Origin: Nitrosomonas sp.
GTDB taxonomy: Bacteria; Pseudomonadota; Gammaproteobacteria; Burkholderiales; Nitrosomonadaceae
Direction of reading: 5' to 3'
Assembly: GCA_024282035.1 (NCBI GenBank)
Contig: JAMWZR010000005.1
Span: 39,529-103,528, forward strand
DNA length: 64,000 bases
The position numbers were made by a program, and so were the translations under genes. The notes under the pieces were generated by a model. It had not been told where the DNA came from, did no database searches, and saw only the letters and a list, made by a program, of their open reading frames with translations. Every line of letters begins with the position of its first letter. Within the stretch, counting starts at the first letter, position 1. This document shows, in pieces, positions 28,949-37,540 of this stretch.

Positions 28949-29639
28949 TCAATATAATGAAAATAATTGCTGTAGTTATTGCTAGCGAAAACCATTGCAC
29001 TGCATAACCGAAGTTTTTTGCTGCTCCAGATTCTGGTCTGTTCCAATCTCGGATTAAACCATCATCAAAAGCATCTTTTTGTAACACCATGATGGGTTGC
29101 ACTTCTAAATCTATCAAAGCTGCAAATCGTTGCAGATCAAAATTTCCCCAAACATTCCCGCTTTCTACCTGATTTGACAACGAGAGAGCTTTACTATCAG
29201 GAGACATTACTCGTCCTATTATCTTCACTAAGCCTTCTTTATGAGTCACTACTGGCAATATCGAGCGATCTGCATTTCCTCGCACCCAACCCCGGTTGAT
29301 TGCAACCACCATAGTACTGTTTGCCATTTTCAACGGTGTAACTATGTGATAACCAGCCAAACCTTTGTGCGTTTTATTATCTAGATAGATTGTCTTGTCG
29401 ATCAGAAATTCTCCGCTCACTTCCACATCGCGATTTTGGAAATCACTAAATTTTATAAGCGTTCCTGGCAATGCTACCGCTGGCTCTTTGGCATACTTTT
29501 CAATTTGTTCATATGCAGATTCTTTTTCATCTGCACGAGATAGTTGCCATTGCCCCAAATTGACAAAAACAATTATCGCAAGCAATGTGATGATTATTGA
29601 CCAAAGTTTCGGTTCAAAGCGATATCCAAATACAATCAT
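28917..29639 (-). CDS. SURF1 family cytochrome oxidase assembly protein
   Basis: The 240-residue protein has the SURF1 layout: a membrane helix near each end (about 13-29 and 215-232) with a periplasmic domain between. Visible family marks are LGQWQLSRADEKE, a VEVSGEF-type segment, VAINRGWVRG and GYAVQWFSLAI near the C-terminus. SURF1 aids haem A insertion into subunit I. Its 3' end overlaps the SCO-like gene by 32 bp. A 145-bp gap with an inverted repeat separates it from ctaE. Confidence 0.9.
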   Translation of the reverse strand: MIVFGYRFEPKLWSIIITLLAIIVFVNLGQWQLSRADEKESAYEQIEKYAKEPAVALPGTLIKFSDFQNRDVEVSGEFLIDKTIYLDNKTHKGLAGYHIVTPLKMANSTMVVAINRGWVRGNADRSILPVVTHKEGLVKIIGRVMSPDSKALSLSNQVESGNVWGNFDLQRFAALIDLEVQPIMVLQKDAFDDGLIRDWNRPESGAAKNFGYAVQWFSLAITTAIIFIILNVKREFTKSK

Positions 29640-29715
29640 AGTCTTGTTATCAATGGATAAACTGAAACGATATTCCGGCTTTGATTTTCGAAGTGTTTCG
29701 TAGATAAAAATGATT

Positions 29716-29774
29716 TCCGGTTTTTAACTTAGCTGCATTCTACTTGCTAGTTTGACAGTAAATTAAAAACCGGA
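29716..29774. repeat. 12-bp inverted repeat between ctaE and the SURF1 gene
   Basis: TCCGGTTTTTAA at 29716-29727 and TTAAAAACCGGA at 29763-29774 are perfect inverted copies separated by 35 bases. In the minus-strand transcript this can fold right after the ctaE stop. It has no extended T-run typical of a strong terminator. It could set the level of the assembly genes relative to the structural genes, or be a regulator site. Confidence 0.6.
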
Positions 29775-29784
29775 TTTTAAGCAT

Positions 29785-30642
29785 TTACATCAGATAGACA
29801 AAAACAAACAAACCTAACCAGACTACGTCAACAAAGTGCCAGTACCAAGCTACGCCTTCAAATCCAAAGTGATTTTCAGGTGTAAAGTGTCCTGCTGCAC
29901 TGCGAAAATAAATGACAGTCAGCATGATGGTTCCAATCGTCACGTGAAATCCATGAAAACCAGTCAGCATAAAGAATGTTGATCCATATGCACCGGTGGT
30001 TAGTTTCAGATTCAGATCATTATAAGCATGAATGTATTCATAAGCTTGACAAGCAATAAACAGTGCGCCTAGGAAAACGGTCGCTAACAGCCACAATTTC
30101 AAGCCATCACGTCTATTTTCTTTAAGTCTCCAGTGAGCAATTGTCACCGTTACACCAGAAGTCAATAGTAACAACGTATTGAAGGCTGGCAATCCCCAGG
30201 CACCCATTGGTGTAAATGGATCGGTTATGCCAGGACCTGAAGTTGGCCATTTTCCATCGTAACTTGACCAGAAGGTATTTCCCAATACTGTGCTTTCTTC
30301 AATCAACCACGGTATTGATAAATTTCGCATGTAATACAAAGCGCCAAAAAAAGCACAGAAAAACATGACTTCGGTAAATATGAACCAACTCATTCCCCAT
30401 CGGAATGACTTGTCTACTTGAACTCCATATTTTCCACTTTCGCTTTCTCTTGCAACAGTTCCAAACCAGCCAAACAACATATAAACCAATATTGCAAAAC
30501 CAAATGCCAACATGCCATAACCCATCTCCATTTTATTCATGGTCAAAGCAGCGCCTGAACCCATGAATAAAATTGCTGTTGATCCAATGATTGGATACAT
30601 CGAAGGTGCTGGGACGTAATAATGTCCAGATTCTTGACTCAT
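29785..30642 (-). CDS. ctaE: Cytochrome c oxidase subunit III
   Basis: The 285-residue, seven-helix core subunit of the aa3 oxidase. Recognisable parts are YYVPAPSMYPIIGS at the start, FFCAFFGALYYMRN, GVTVTIAHWRLKENRR, FFMLTGFHGFHVTIGT and the C-terminal EGVAWYWHFVDVVWLGLFVFVYL. It has an excellent Shine-Dalgarno (GGAGGAG, seven bases before ATG). Subunit III has no cofactor but stabilises turnover of subunits I and II. It follows the DUF2970 gene. Confidence 0.97.
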   Translation of the reverse strand: MSQESGHYYVPAPSMYPIIGSTAILFMGSGAALTMNKMEMGYGMLAFGFAILVYMLFGWFGTVARESESGKYGVQVDKSFRWGMSWFIFTEVMFFCAFFGALYYMRNLSIPWLIEESTVLGNTFWSSYDGKWPTSGPGITDPFTPMGAWGLPAFNTLLLLTSGVTVTIAHWRLKENRRDGLKLWLLATVFLGALFIACQAYEYIHAYNDLNLKLTTGAYGSTFFMLTGFHGFHVTIGTIMLTVIYFRSAAGHFTPENHFGFEGVAWYWHFVDVVWLGLFVFVYLM

Positions 30643-30676
30643 TCTTATCTCCTCCTACTTATAATTTATACAAACC

Positions 30677-30898
30677 CTAACTAACCACCATTCTCACAAC
30701 CAGGATGATGCTAACTACAAATATTATCGCTCCAACAATTCCACCAATAATCAATTCTGTTGGCTTTAGTGTAGCCGCATCTTGTTCTAAGTCACTTTTC
30801 TTACGTATACCCATAAAAGCAAAGAGAACTGCTTTGGCTATCTGTAAAATCCTTATGCCTTTTTTACTTTCTGCGGTCACTCTAAAATCCTTAATCAC
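30677..30898 (-). CDS. DUF2970 small membrane protein
   Basis: A 73-residue protein with one C-terminal membrane helix (about 48-71) and a basic N-terminal half with GIRILQIAKAVLFAFMGIRKKSD. This matches DUF2970, a family found almost only in betaproteobacterial and gammaproteobacterial oxidase operons; its function is unknown. The GTG start overlaps the ctaG stop (TAGTG). Position between ctaG and ctaE suggests a role in oxidase assembly or stability. Confidence 0.85.
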   Translation of the reverse strand: MIKDFRVTAESKKGIRILQIAKAVLFAFMGIRKKSDLEQDAATLKPTELIIGGIVGAIIFVVSIILVVRMVVS

Positions 30899-31443
30899 TA
30901 TTTTTTAGTATTCCCTGCACCAGGTAATAGCTCAAAAAATGTATATGATATTGTTACAGTTTGAATATCAGTTGGTATCCTAGGCTCAATCACAAATTGC
31001 ACCGGCATTTGTTTTGTTTCATGTGGTTTGAGCACTTGTTTTGTAAAACAAAAACATTCAAATTTCTTTAAATGCTTATCCAGAAAGCGAGGACTATAAC
31101 TCGGTATTGCCTGTCCAGTTACCTCACGATCTGAATTATTTGTAATTTCATACATCACTTCAATTGTCTGCCCTGGGTGAATTCGTGCGCTGGATTGTAG
31201 AGGTTTGAAATTCCACGGCAAATCTCTTGTGTTCGCATCAAACTCTACCGTTATCCAACGCTGCTCATCCACCCAGTTATCTTTGACTTGTACATCTGGT
31301 TTTAACAAATTATTAATTCCAGTTACTTCGCAAAACTTTTCATAAAATGGTACTAGTGCATAACCAAACACAAACATGATCAATGTGAAAACCAGCAACT
31401 TTTTCATCATTAAAACATTTGCACTAGAAGTTCTATTTACCAT
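30898..31443 (-). CDS. ctaG: Cytochrome c oxidase assembly protein CtaG (Cox11)
   Basis: The 181-residue protein has one N-terminal membrane helix (about 12-30) and a periplasmic Ig-like domain. The copper-binding motif appears as CFCFTKQ near residue 130, and the N-terminal part has VPFYEKFCEVTGI. Cox11 delivers copper to the CuB site of subunit I. Its ATG overlaps the stop of the preceding 35-residue peptide gene (ATGGTAA), which suggests translational coupling. Confidence 0.96.
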   Translation of the reverse strand: MVNRTSSANVLMMKKLLVFTLIMFVFGYALVPFYEKFCEVTGINNLLKPDVQVKDNWVDEQRWITVEFDANTRDLPWNFKPLQSSARIHPGQTIEVMYEITNNSDREVTGQAIPSYSPRFLDKHLKKFECFCFTKQVLKPHETKQMPVQFVIEPRIPTDIQTVTISYTFFELLPGAGNTKK

Positions 31444-31544
31444 TGCTTTGCTATAACCAAAATATAAAGTGCTACCACCGTAACTAACAGAAACAACGCC
31501 GTTCTAATCTTTTTTCGTTTCTGTTCTGTATCTTTATCAGACAT
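31437..31544 (-). CDS. Cytochrome oxidase small assembly protein, 35 residues
   Basis: A short frame between ctaD and ctaG on the minus strand: ATG at 31544, stop TAA at 31437-31439. The peptide starts MSDKDTEQKRKKIRTALF and continues as a single hydrophobic helix, ending KQW. This layout (charged N-terminus, one helix, next to Cox11) matches the small assembly protein annotated in betaproteobacterial oxidase operons. Its stop overlaps the ctaG start, so the two are probably coupled. The call rests on position and pattern. Confidence 0.8.
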   Translation of the reverse strand: MSDKDTEQKRKKIRTALFLLVTVVALYILVIAKQW

Positions 31545-31555
31545 ACAAAATCTCT

Positions 31556-33142
31556 TTACTTGACTACTGGTGGTTTTTCAAAACTATGATATGGAGCTGG
31601 TGTTGGCAAATGAGTCCATTCCAGCGTTGTTGCTCCATCCCATGGCATCTGAGCTGCTTTCTCACCACTGCGGATGCAATTTATCATCACGTACAGGAAT
31701 AAAAGCTGTGTCAAACCAAACCCGAATGCACCGATACTCGAAACCATATTGAAATCTGCAAATTGCAAATTGTAATCTGGGATTCTACGTGGCATGCCAG
31801 CTAGTCCTAAGAAGTGTTGTACAAAGAAAGTCAGGTTGAAGAAAAACATGGATAACCAGAAGTGCCATTTACCCAGTGTTTCGTTGTACATACGTCCTGT
31901 CCACTTTGGAATCCAGTAATAGGCGCCAGCAAATAATGCAAACAAGGATCCTGATACCAATACATAATGGAAATGTGCAATCACATAGTACGTATCTTGA
32001 ACTTGAATATCGATTGGAACAATTGCACAGATAACGCCACTAAAACCGCCAATCACAAACAGGAAAATAAATCCGATTGAAAACAACATAGGGGTTTCAA
32101 ATGACATTGATCCTTGCCACATGGTTGCAGTCCAGTTAAATACCTTAACTCCTGTTGGTACTGCGATCAACATGGTTGCATACATGAAGAACAACTGACC
32201 CACTGTTGGCATACCCGCTGTGAACATGTGATGTGCCCAAACCACGCAAGACAGAATAGCAATCGATGCCGTAGCATAAACCATTGATGAATAGCCAAAT
32301 AACGGCTTGCGTGAGAATGTTGGAATAACTTCAGAAACAATACCAAAAGAAGGCAAAATCATGATGTAAACTTCAGGATGCCCGAAGAACCAGAAAATGT
32401 GTTGAAACATCACTGGATCACCACCACCTGCGGCATTGAAAAAGCTTGTACCAAAATGGCGATCTGTCAGCAACATGGTAACAACACCAGCCAGTACTGG
32501 CATAACCAATACCAGCAGATAGGCTGTAATCAACCATGTCCACACGAACATTGGCATTTTCATCAATGTCATGCCAGGAGCACGCATATTCAGAATCGTT
32601 GTGATGATGTTAATCGATCCCATGATTGAAGACGCACCTAAAATGTGCACCGAAAAAATCATCAAATCAACACCCAAGCCACCTTGCGTTGACAGTGGTG
32701 GATAAAAAGTCCAGCCACCTGCTGCCGCACCCCCAGGCACAAAGAATGAACTCACCAGTAGAGTTGCTGCAACCGGCAGCAACCAGAAACTCCAGTTGTT
32801 CATACGTGCAAATGCCATATCAGGCGCACCAATCATCAGTGGCACTTGCCAGTTAGCAAAACCCACAAAAGCTGGCATGATGGCACCGAACACCATGATC
32901 AGACCATGCAATGTAGTAAATTGATTGAATAATTCAGGTTGTAATATTTGAATTCCCGGTTGAAATAACTCAGCACGAATTCCCAATGCTAAAGTTCCAC
33001 CCGTAAGAAACATTGCAAAACTGAACCATAAGTACATTGTTCCAATGTCCTTATGGTTGGTAGTTGTTATCCAGCGCATTATTCCACTGGGATGATGATC
33101 ATCATGTCCATGACCGTGCGCGTCACCATGTACTGCTGCCAT
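31556..33142 (-). CDS. ctaD: Cytochrome c oxidase subunit I (aa3 type)
   Basis: The 528-residue, twelve-helix catalytic subunit that binds haem a and the haem a3-CuB centre, reduces O2 and pumps protons. Seen: TTNHKDIGTMYL, FGHPEVYIMILPSFG (His-Pro-Glu-Val-Tyr crosslink site), WAHHMFTAGM (CuB histidines) and DTYYVIAHFHYVL (haem ligands). The N-terminus holds six His within residues 5-17, a soluble extension common in proteobacterial subunit I. AAAGGAG precedes the ATG. It follows ctaC by 12 bp. Confidence 0.98.
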   Translation of the reverse strand: MAAVHGDAHGHGHDDHHPSGIMRWITTTNHKDIGTMYLWFSFAMFLTGGTLALGIRAELFQPGIQILQPELFNQFTTLHGLIMVFGAIMPAFVGFANWQVPLMIGAPDMAFARMNNWSFWLLPVAATLLVSSFFVPGGAAAGGWTFYPPLSTQGGLGVDLMIFSVHILGASSIMGSINIITTILNMRAPGMTLMKMPMFVWTWLITAYLLVLVMPVLAGVVTMLLTDRHFGTSFFNAAGGGDPVMFQHIFWFFGHPEVYIMILPSFGIVSEVIPTFSRKPLFGYSSMVYATASIAILSCVVWAHHMFTAGMPTVGQLFFMYATMLIAVPTGVKVFNWTATMWQGSMSFETPMLFSIGFIFLFVIGGFSGVICAIVPIDIQVQDTYYVIAHFHYVLVSGSLFALFAGAYYWIPKWTGRMYNETLGKWHFWLSMFFFNLTFFVQHFLGLAGMPRRIPDYNLQFADFNMVSSIGAFGFGLTQLLFLYVMINCIRSGEKAAQMPWDGATTLEWTHLPTPAPYHSFEKPPVVK

Positions 33143-33154
33143 AGTTATCTCCTT

Positions 33155-33973
33155 TTACTTGTTTTCCACATGCATTGATGTTTTAACTGCTGATGTACCT
33201 TGAGCTGCTACCCATTTCGTGTATTCAGCTGCTTCGAGTACTTCCACAACGATTGGCATAAATCCGTGATCTTTGCCGCACAACTCAGCACATTGACCAC
33301 GATAAATTCCTGGTTTATCCGCCTTAAACCAAGTGTCTCGTATAAAGCCTGGGATTGCATCCTGCTTGATTCCCAGCGCAGGCACCCACCACGCATGCAG
33401 CACATCATTAGCTGTCAAAATGATACGCACCTTTTTGCCCACAGGCACAACCACGCGATTATCGACTTCTAACAGATAGTTCTCACCTTTGGGAGCTTTA
33501 TTTTCTATCTGAGCACGTGTTGTTGATAATTTGCTGAAAAAACTAATACCTTCACCTTCGCCTTGCAAATAATCATAACCCCACATCCATTGATAGCCCG
33601 TAGCCTTGATTGTCATATCAGGACTGGATGTATCTTTCATCGCAATAACTGTTTTTGTAGCTGGCCATGCCATAACCACAAGTATCAAACAAGGAATAAC
33701 TGTCCAAATTATTTCGACAGCAGTGCTATGGTGAAAATTTGCCGCTTTATAGCCCAGTGATTTACGGTGTTTAAGAACCGAATAAAACATAACACCAAAC
33801 ACACCGATAAATATGACCAAACAAATCCACATCAGAATGATGTGCTGGTCATATATATCTTTAGCAATGACGCTCTGAGGCTCTGGCAAATTATATTTCG
33901 ACCCTAATGCCATGCTTGAGTACAGAGCAAGAGCGGAGACCCCCGCCAGGGTTACAGCTGATTTACTTCTCAT
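33155..33973 (-). CDS. ctaC: Cytochrome c oxidase subunit II
   Basis: The 272-residue subunit carries the binuclear CuA centre that takes electrons from cytochrome c. It has a signal peptide (AVTLAGVSALALYSSMALG), two membrane helices and a cupredoxin domain with the CuA ligands in CAELCGKDHGFMPI. The ATG at 33973 is preferred because a G-rich Shine-Dalgarno (GGGGGGAAAT) lies just before it; the in-frame GTG at 33985 sits inside or upstream of that site. There is no C-terminal haem c domain. It is the first gene of the oxidase operon. Confidence 0.97.
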   Translation of the reverse strand: MRSKSAVTLAGVSALALYSSMALGSKYNLPEPQSVIAKDIYDQHIILMWICLVIFIGVFGVMFYSVLKHRKSLGYKAANFHHSTAVEIIWTVIPCLILVVMAWPATKTVIAMKDTSSPDMTIKATGYQWMWGYDYLQGEGEGISFFSKLSTTRAQIENKAPKGENYLLEVDNRVVVPVGKKVRIILTANDVLHAWWVPALGIKQDAIPGFIRDTWFKADKPGIYRGQCAELCGKDHGFMPIVVEVLEAAEYTKWVAAQGTSAVKTSMHVENK

Positions 33974-34404
33974 ATTTCCCCCCACATGATTACTAATTTT
34001 ACAGATTCCAGGTATGACTAAACGTCATCAAACCTGACCGTTTGCTTTTTCCTGCTAGCTTTTGGAAACCTTACGACGAGTTTTATTATGCAAAAAACAA
34101 GTGTCGACTGACGATTAATCTTTCCTTGGTCAAATTTCCTTTTTATCCGCAACTTAGATTTTATTAGTTATAGAGTATCTTCTACATGCTAATTAATCGA
34201 ATGGAAATTCTAGCACGCCACTCTTAGGCAAACAAGGAAAATCATGATTTTTATAGCAATATTCCCCTGTTAAAAAAAGGGTAATGCTTTTCTTTATCTC
34301 TACAAAATCATTCTATCAAACAAAAAATTTCTTATTTTTTAATCTATATTTTTGTTCTTCTTATTTTCGAACACTTTTTTGCATTTTAAAAATTTTTGAT
34401 CCGC
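33974..34404. other. AT-rich upstream region of the cytochrome oxidase operon
   Basis: About 430 bp without a credible gene, between ctaC and a 59-residue membrane protein gene. It must contain the oxidase operon promoter on the minus strand. I see an 8-bp inverted pair CGATTAAT (34112-34119) and ATTAATCG (34192-34199), but no convincing hexamer pair, so no promoter is assigned. Confidence 0.45.
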
Positions 34405-34584
34405 TTATAGCGACATTAGCAACACACCCACAAACAACATAACAGCACCGATTATCACAACGAAAGTTAACCAATCCTCAGTTGTTCCACGTGGATTGTC
34501 CTTTAGCTTGTTCTTAGCTACAGGGTATAGCACTACAATAAACATTGCCAACGCCAACGCAGAGATCAATTCGTTCCAATTCAT
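34405..34584 (-). CDS. Small two-helix membrane protein, 59 residues
   Basis: A minus-strand frame from ATG 34584 to TAA 34405. The peptide starts MNWNELISALALAMFIVVLY, has a charged loop (AKNKLKDNPRGTTEDW) and a second hydrophobic helix ending LLMSL, so it looks like a helical hairpin in the inner membrane. I do not recognise a family. The ribosome binding site is weak. It sits between a BI-1 family gene, which ends at a terminator just upstream, and the oxidase operon, so it probably has its own promoter or relies on read-through. Confidence 0.55.
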   Translation of the reverse strand: MNWNELISALALAMFIVVLYPVAKNKLKDNPRGTTEDWLTFVVIIGAVMLFVGVLLMSL

Positions 34585-34600
34585 ATTTCTGTTTTTTTCA

Positions 34601-34626
34601 AAAAAAACCCCGGCTTGACCGGGGTT
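34601..34626 (-). terminator. Rho-independent terminator after the BI-1 family gene
   Basis: An 8-bp stem, AACCCCGG (34606-34613) with CCGGGGTT (34619-34626), has a five-base loop and is followed in the minus direction by a T-run (complement of A7 at 34601-34607). It lies 28 bp past the stop of the BI-1 family gene. Confidence 0.92.
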
Positions 34627-34653
34627 CTTGATTAACCTAACATGCTCTAAAAA

Positions 34654-35325
34654 TCAATCATCACTTCCCATGATACCCAATATCTGCAACAAGCTAATGA
34701 ATATGTTGAAAATAGTCATATACAAACCAATTGTTGCCAATACATAATTGGTCTCGCCTCCGTTAATGATGCGACTGGTATCATACAAAATGAAACCACT
34801 CATTATCATAATTACAACCGCAGAGATTGTGAGCGAGAGCGCAGGAATCTGCAGAAAAATATTTGCAATAGCAGCAAGCATCACAAGCAAAAATCCCACA
34901 AACAAAAAACCTCCCAGAAAACTAAAATCTTTCCGAGTCAAAAGAACATATGCTGACAATCCCATGAAGATCGCTCCTGTTCCCACGAACGACATCATTA
35001 TGATGTTACCTCCGTTTGGCAATGCGGCATAAGCTGTCAATATTGGCCCCAAACCAAACCCCAATAATCCAGTAATCAAAAATACGATACCAATTCCAGC
35101 AGATGAATTAGCAAAACGGGGCAAAACAAACATGGCTAAAATCATGCCACCAATTACAGATATCAAATAGGTCATCTGTGGCATTTTAAGAAACATTGAT
35201 AATGCAGCGGTGAATCCGCTGAATAGCAATGTCAGAGACAACAACATATAAGTATTACGCAACACCTTGTTTGTTGAAAAAACCGCTGAGGATTTTTGTG
35301 CAACTGACAAATAATCTTGATTCAT
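34654..35325 (-). CDS. Bax inhibitor-1/YccA family membrane protein
   Basis: A 223-residue protein with seven likely membrane helices and the UPF0005 features VLRNTYMLLSLTLLFSG at the start and GFILYDTSRIINGGETNYVLA near the end, where the paired acidic residues form the pH-sensing calcium-leak site in characterised members. Bacterial YccA interacts with the FtsH protease in E. coli; here the role is only inferred. GGGAGG precedes the ATG by eight bases. It is a single-gene transcript with its own terminator. Confidence 0.92.
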   Translation of the reverse strand: MNQDYLSVAQKSSAVFSTNKVLRNTYMLLSLTLLFSGFTAALSMFLKMPQMTYLISVIGGMILAMFVLPRFANSSAGIGIVFLITGLLGFGLGPILTAYAALPNGGNIIMMSFVGTGAIFMGLSAYVLLTRKDFSFLGGFLFVGFLLVMLAAIANIFLQIPALSLTISAVVIMIMSGFILYDTSRIINGGETNYVLATIGLYMTIFNIFISLLQILGIMGSDD

Positions 35326-35443
35326 AAGAAGCCTCCCAAAATTCTAAATTTTATCAAAGTACCCATACGGCCAATAAGACTAACATAGAGTAAATATAGT
35401 TCAAGTCTTACTAAACCGGCAACATTTCCGTTTTTAAACAGAA

Positions 35444-35878
35444 TCAACCTTTTTTGGCTAAAGCAAAATTATATATTTGAAAAAATCCCCCTCGCTCCAC
35501 AAGTGTAATATTCAAGCTGACCAAGCCTGTATCAAAATTAGCTGTACCTGAATAATTGATGCGCTTTTCACCTAACAGCGAGAAAGCACTTACCGTACGA
35601 GAAAAATCAAGCTCCTCAATGGACCGATATCGTCCAAATGTTCTATAGAGTTCCAATAGATCTTCTAATTGCTCATCACTTACTTTTTCTTTGGCTTCAG
35701 GTGCCAGCTGTAACATTAGGGACTGCTTTTCCCAATTCGAGATTTGGGTCAGAATCTGTGCAACGGCCGGTTCGGCAGATTTGCTATATAACTCCTTTTC
35801 TTTAGTTGTATGAAAATACAGCATGACAACCAGAGTTAAAAGTAAAGCAACAACCATTCGCAATGTTTGAATTCGCAT
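35444..35878 (-). CDS. Membrane-anchored protein of unknown function
   Basis: A 144-residue protein with one N-terminal hydrophobic helix (about 7-22), then a polar, mostly helical periplasmic part rich in Glu and Leu (about 25-85), and a beta-like end (SGTANFDTGLVSLNITLVERGGFFQIYNF). I do not recognise a family. It starts 10 bp downstream of ruvB and is probably the last gene of the yebC-ruvCAB transcript. That position does not by itself indicate a DNA-repair role. Confidence 0.7.
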   Translation of the reverse strand: MRIQTLRMVVALLLTLVVMLYFHTTKEKELYSKSAEPAVAQILTQISNWEKQSLMLQLAPEAKEKVSDEQLEDLLELYRTFGRYRSIEELDFSRTVSAFSLLGEKRINYSGTANFDTGLVSLNITLVERGGFFQIYNFALAKKG

Positions 35879-35888
35879 AATTCCAGTA

Positions 35889-36935
35889 TCAAGTGTTATT
35901 TTCTTCCCACAAATCTACATTATCCATTTTATGTGGTATTGAAATTCCAAAATGCTGATAAGCAGCAGAGGTGGCAACACGGCCGCGTGATGTGCGTTTC
36001 AAAAAACCCTGCTGGATCAAATAAGGCTCCAATACATCTTCAATAGTATCGCGCTCTTCGCTAATTGCAGCAGCAAGGCTATCCACTCCAACAGGCCCCC
36101 CTTCAAATTTCTGTAACACCGCCAGCAACAATTTCCTATCCATAAGATCTAACCCAAGAGTATCGACATCCAGCATATTCAAGGCCGCATTCGCAACCGA
36201 ACCTGTTACATATCCATCGGCTTTTATTTCAGCAAAATCCCTTACACGTCGCAACAAACGATTAACAATGCGAGGCGTACCGCGTGATCGACATGCAATC
36301 TCTGCTGCTCCATCCGGTGATATATTGACGTTTAGCAAACTTGCAGAACGCATAACAATCCTGCTCAACTCTTCTGATGTATAAAATTCTAGTCGTGACA
36401 CAATCCCAAATCGATCCCGTAGCGGATTTGTAAGCATACCGGCACGAGTAGTTGCCCCCACAAGGGTGAAAGGTGGTAAATCGAGTTTAACAGAACGGGC
36501 CGCTGGTCCCTCCCCGATCATGATGTCCAGCTGATAATCTTCTAATGCCGGATAAAGAATTTCTTCCACCATGGGTGACAAACGATGAATCTCATCTATA
36601 AACAACACGTCATTAGGATCGAGATTCGTTAGTAAGGCAGCCAAATCACCAGGACGCTCCAGAACCGGCCCGGAAGTCTGTCTTAAATTGACCCCCATCT
36701 CTTTGGCCACAATATGTGCCAGCGTGGTTTTGCCCAATCCAGGAGGACCAAACAATAAAACATGATCCAGTGCTTCGTTGCGTTTTCTCGCAGCAGCAAT
36801 AAAAATCTGCAATTGACTACGAATCTTTTCCTGACCAACGTAATCTTCAAGTTGCTTAGGGCGTAATGCACGCTCCACATTCTCTTCCTGAAGCGTAGAA
36901 GGCACTGCTGCAACTAAACGATCTGTTTCAATCAT
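35889..36935 (-). CDS. ruvB: Holliday junction branch-migration ATPase RuvB
   Basis: The 348-residue AAA+ motor drives branch migration at Holliday junctions with RuvA. Seen: [13 protein letters not shown], Walker A GPPGLGKT at 63-70, Walker [11 protein letters not shown], sensor 1 GATTRAG, and the winged-helix end with [12 protein letters not shown]. It is 20 bp downstream of ruvA and completes the conserved yebC-ruvC-ruvA-ruvB order. Confidence 0.98.
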   Translation of the reverse strand: MIETDRLVAAVPSTLQEENVERALRPKQLEDYVGQEKIRSQLQIFIAAARKRNEALDHVLLFGPPGLGKTTLAHIVAKEMGVNLRQTSGPVLERPGDLAALLTNLDPNDVLFIDEIHRLSPMVEEILYPALEDYQLDIMIGEGPAARSVKLDLPPFTLVGATTRAGMLTNPLRDRFGIVSRLEFYTSEELSRIVMRSASLLNVNISPDGAAEIACRSRGTPRIVNRLLRRVRDFAEIKADGYVTGSVANAALNMLDVDTLGLDLMDRKLLLAVLQKFEGGPVGVDSLAAAISEERDTIEDVLEPYLIQQGFLKRTSRGRVATSAAYQHFGISIPHKMDNVDLWEENNT

Positions 36936-36955
36936 GCCATTTCTTGAAGCCTAGA

Positions 36956-37540
36956 TTAATTACCTTTAGACAACCATTGCAGCGCCTGTCGAATACCATC
37001 TGAAACTGATAAATTTGCAGGCATTTGCTTAACAACCTTATTCACCTCTCTATCACTGTAGCCCAGAGCAAGCAAAGCATTATAGATATCGTCGTTTTCA
37101 GTTGTACTAGAACGAATGTTTTCCAATGCTGGCGATACCGCATCCAACTTATCCCGCAATTCAAGCAGCAATCGCTCAGCTGTCTTTTTACCAATACCCG
37201 GAACTCGAATTAAGTAAGTAGTATCCTGAGCACGCACCGCATCATGCAACTCTCCAATACTCAACCCGGATAACAACGCCAAGGCGGTCCGTGCACCGAC
37301 ACCTGAGATTTTGAGCAGCTGTCTAAAAATTTGGCGTTCACTCTCAGTCGCAAAGCCAAATAGTAAATGAGCATCTTCCCGTATCAATAAGTGTGTGTAA
37401 AGTGTTACCTCAGACCCTGTAGCCGGCAAATCGTAAAAAGTGCTCATTGGCACGTCGATTTCATATCCCAATCCCTGCACATCCAGAAGTACCTGTGGAG
37501 GATGCTTTTCCAGCAGAACACCGCGCACACGACCGATCAT
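36956..37540 (-). CDS. ruvA: Holliday junction DNA helicase subunit RuvA
   Basis: A 194-residue protein with the OB-fold start [12 protein letters not shown], two helix-hairpin-helix motifs ([18 protein letters not shown] and [19 protein letters not shown]) and the C-terminal three-helix domain that contacts RuvB. It binds the four-way junction as a tetramer. The start at 37540 is chosen because the family begins MIG-R; the ATG overlaps the ruvC stop (ATGA), giving translational coupling. A longer frame upstream is non-homologous. Confidence 0.97.
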   Translation of the reverse strand: MIGRVRGVLLEKHPPQVLLDVQGLGYEIDVPMSTFYDLPATGSEVTLYTHLLIREDAHLLFGFATESERQIFRQLLKISGVGARTALALLSGLSIGELHDAVRAQDTTYLIRVPGIGKKTAERLLLELRDKLDAVSPALENIRSSTTENDDIYNALLALGYSDREVNKVVKQMPANLSVSDGIRQALQWLSKGN

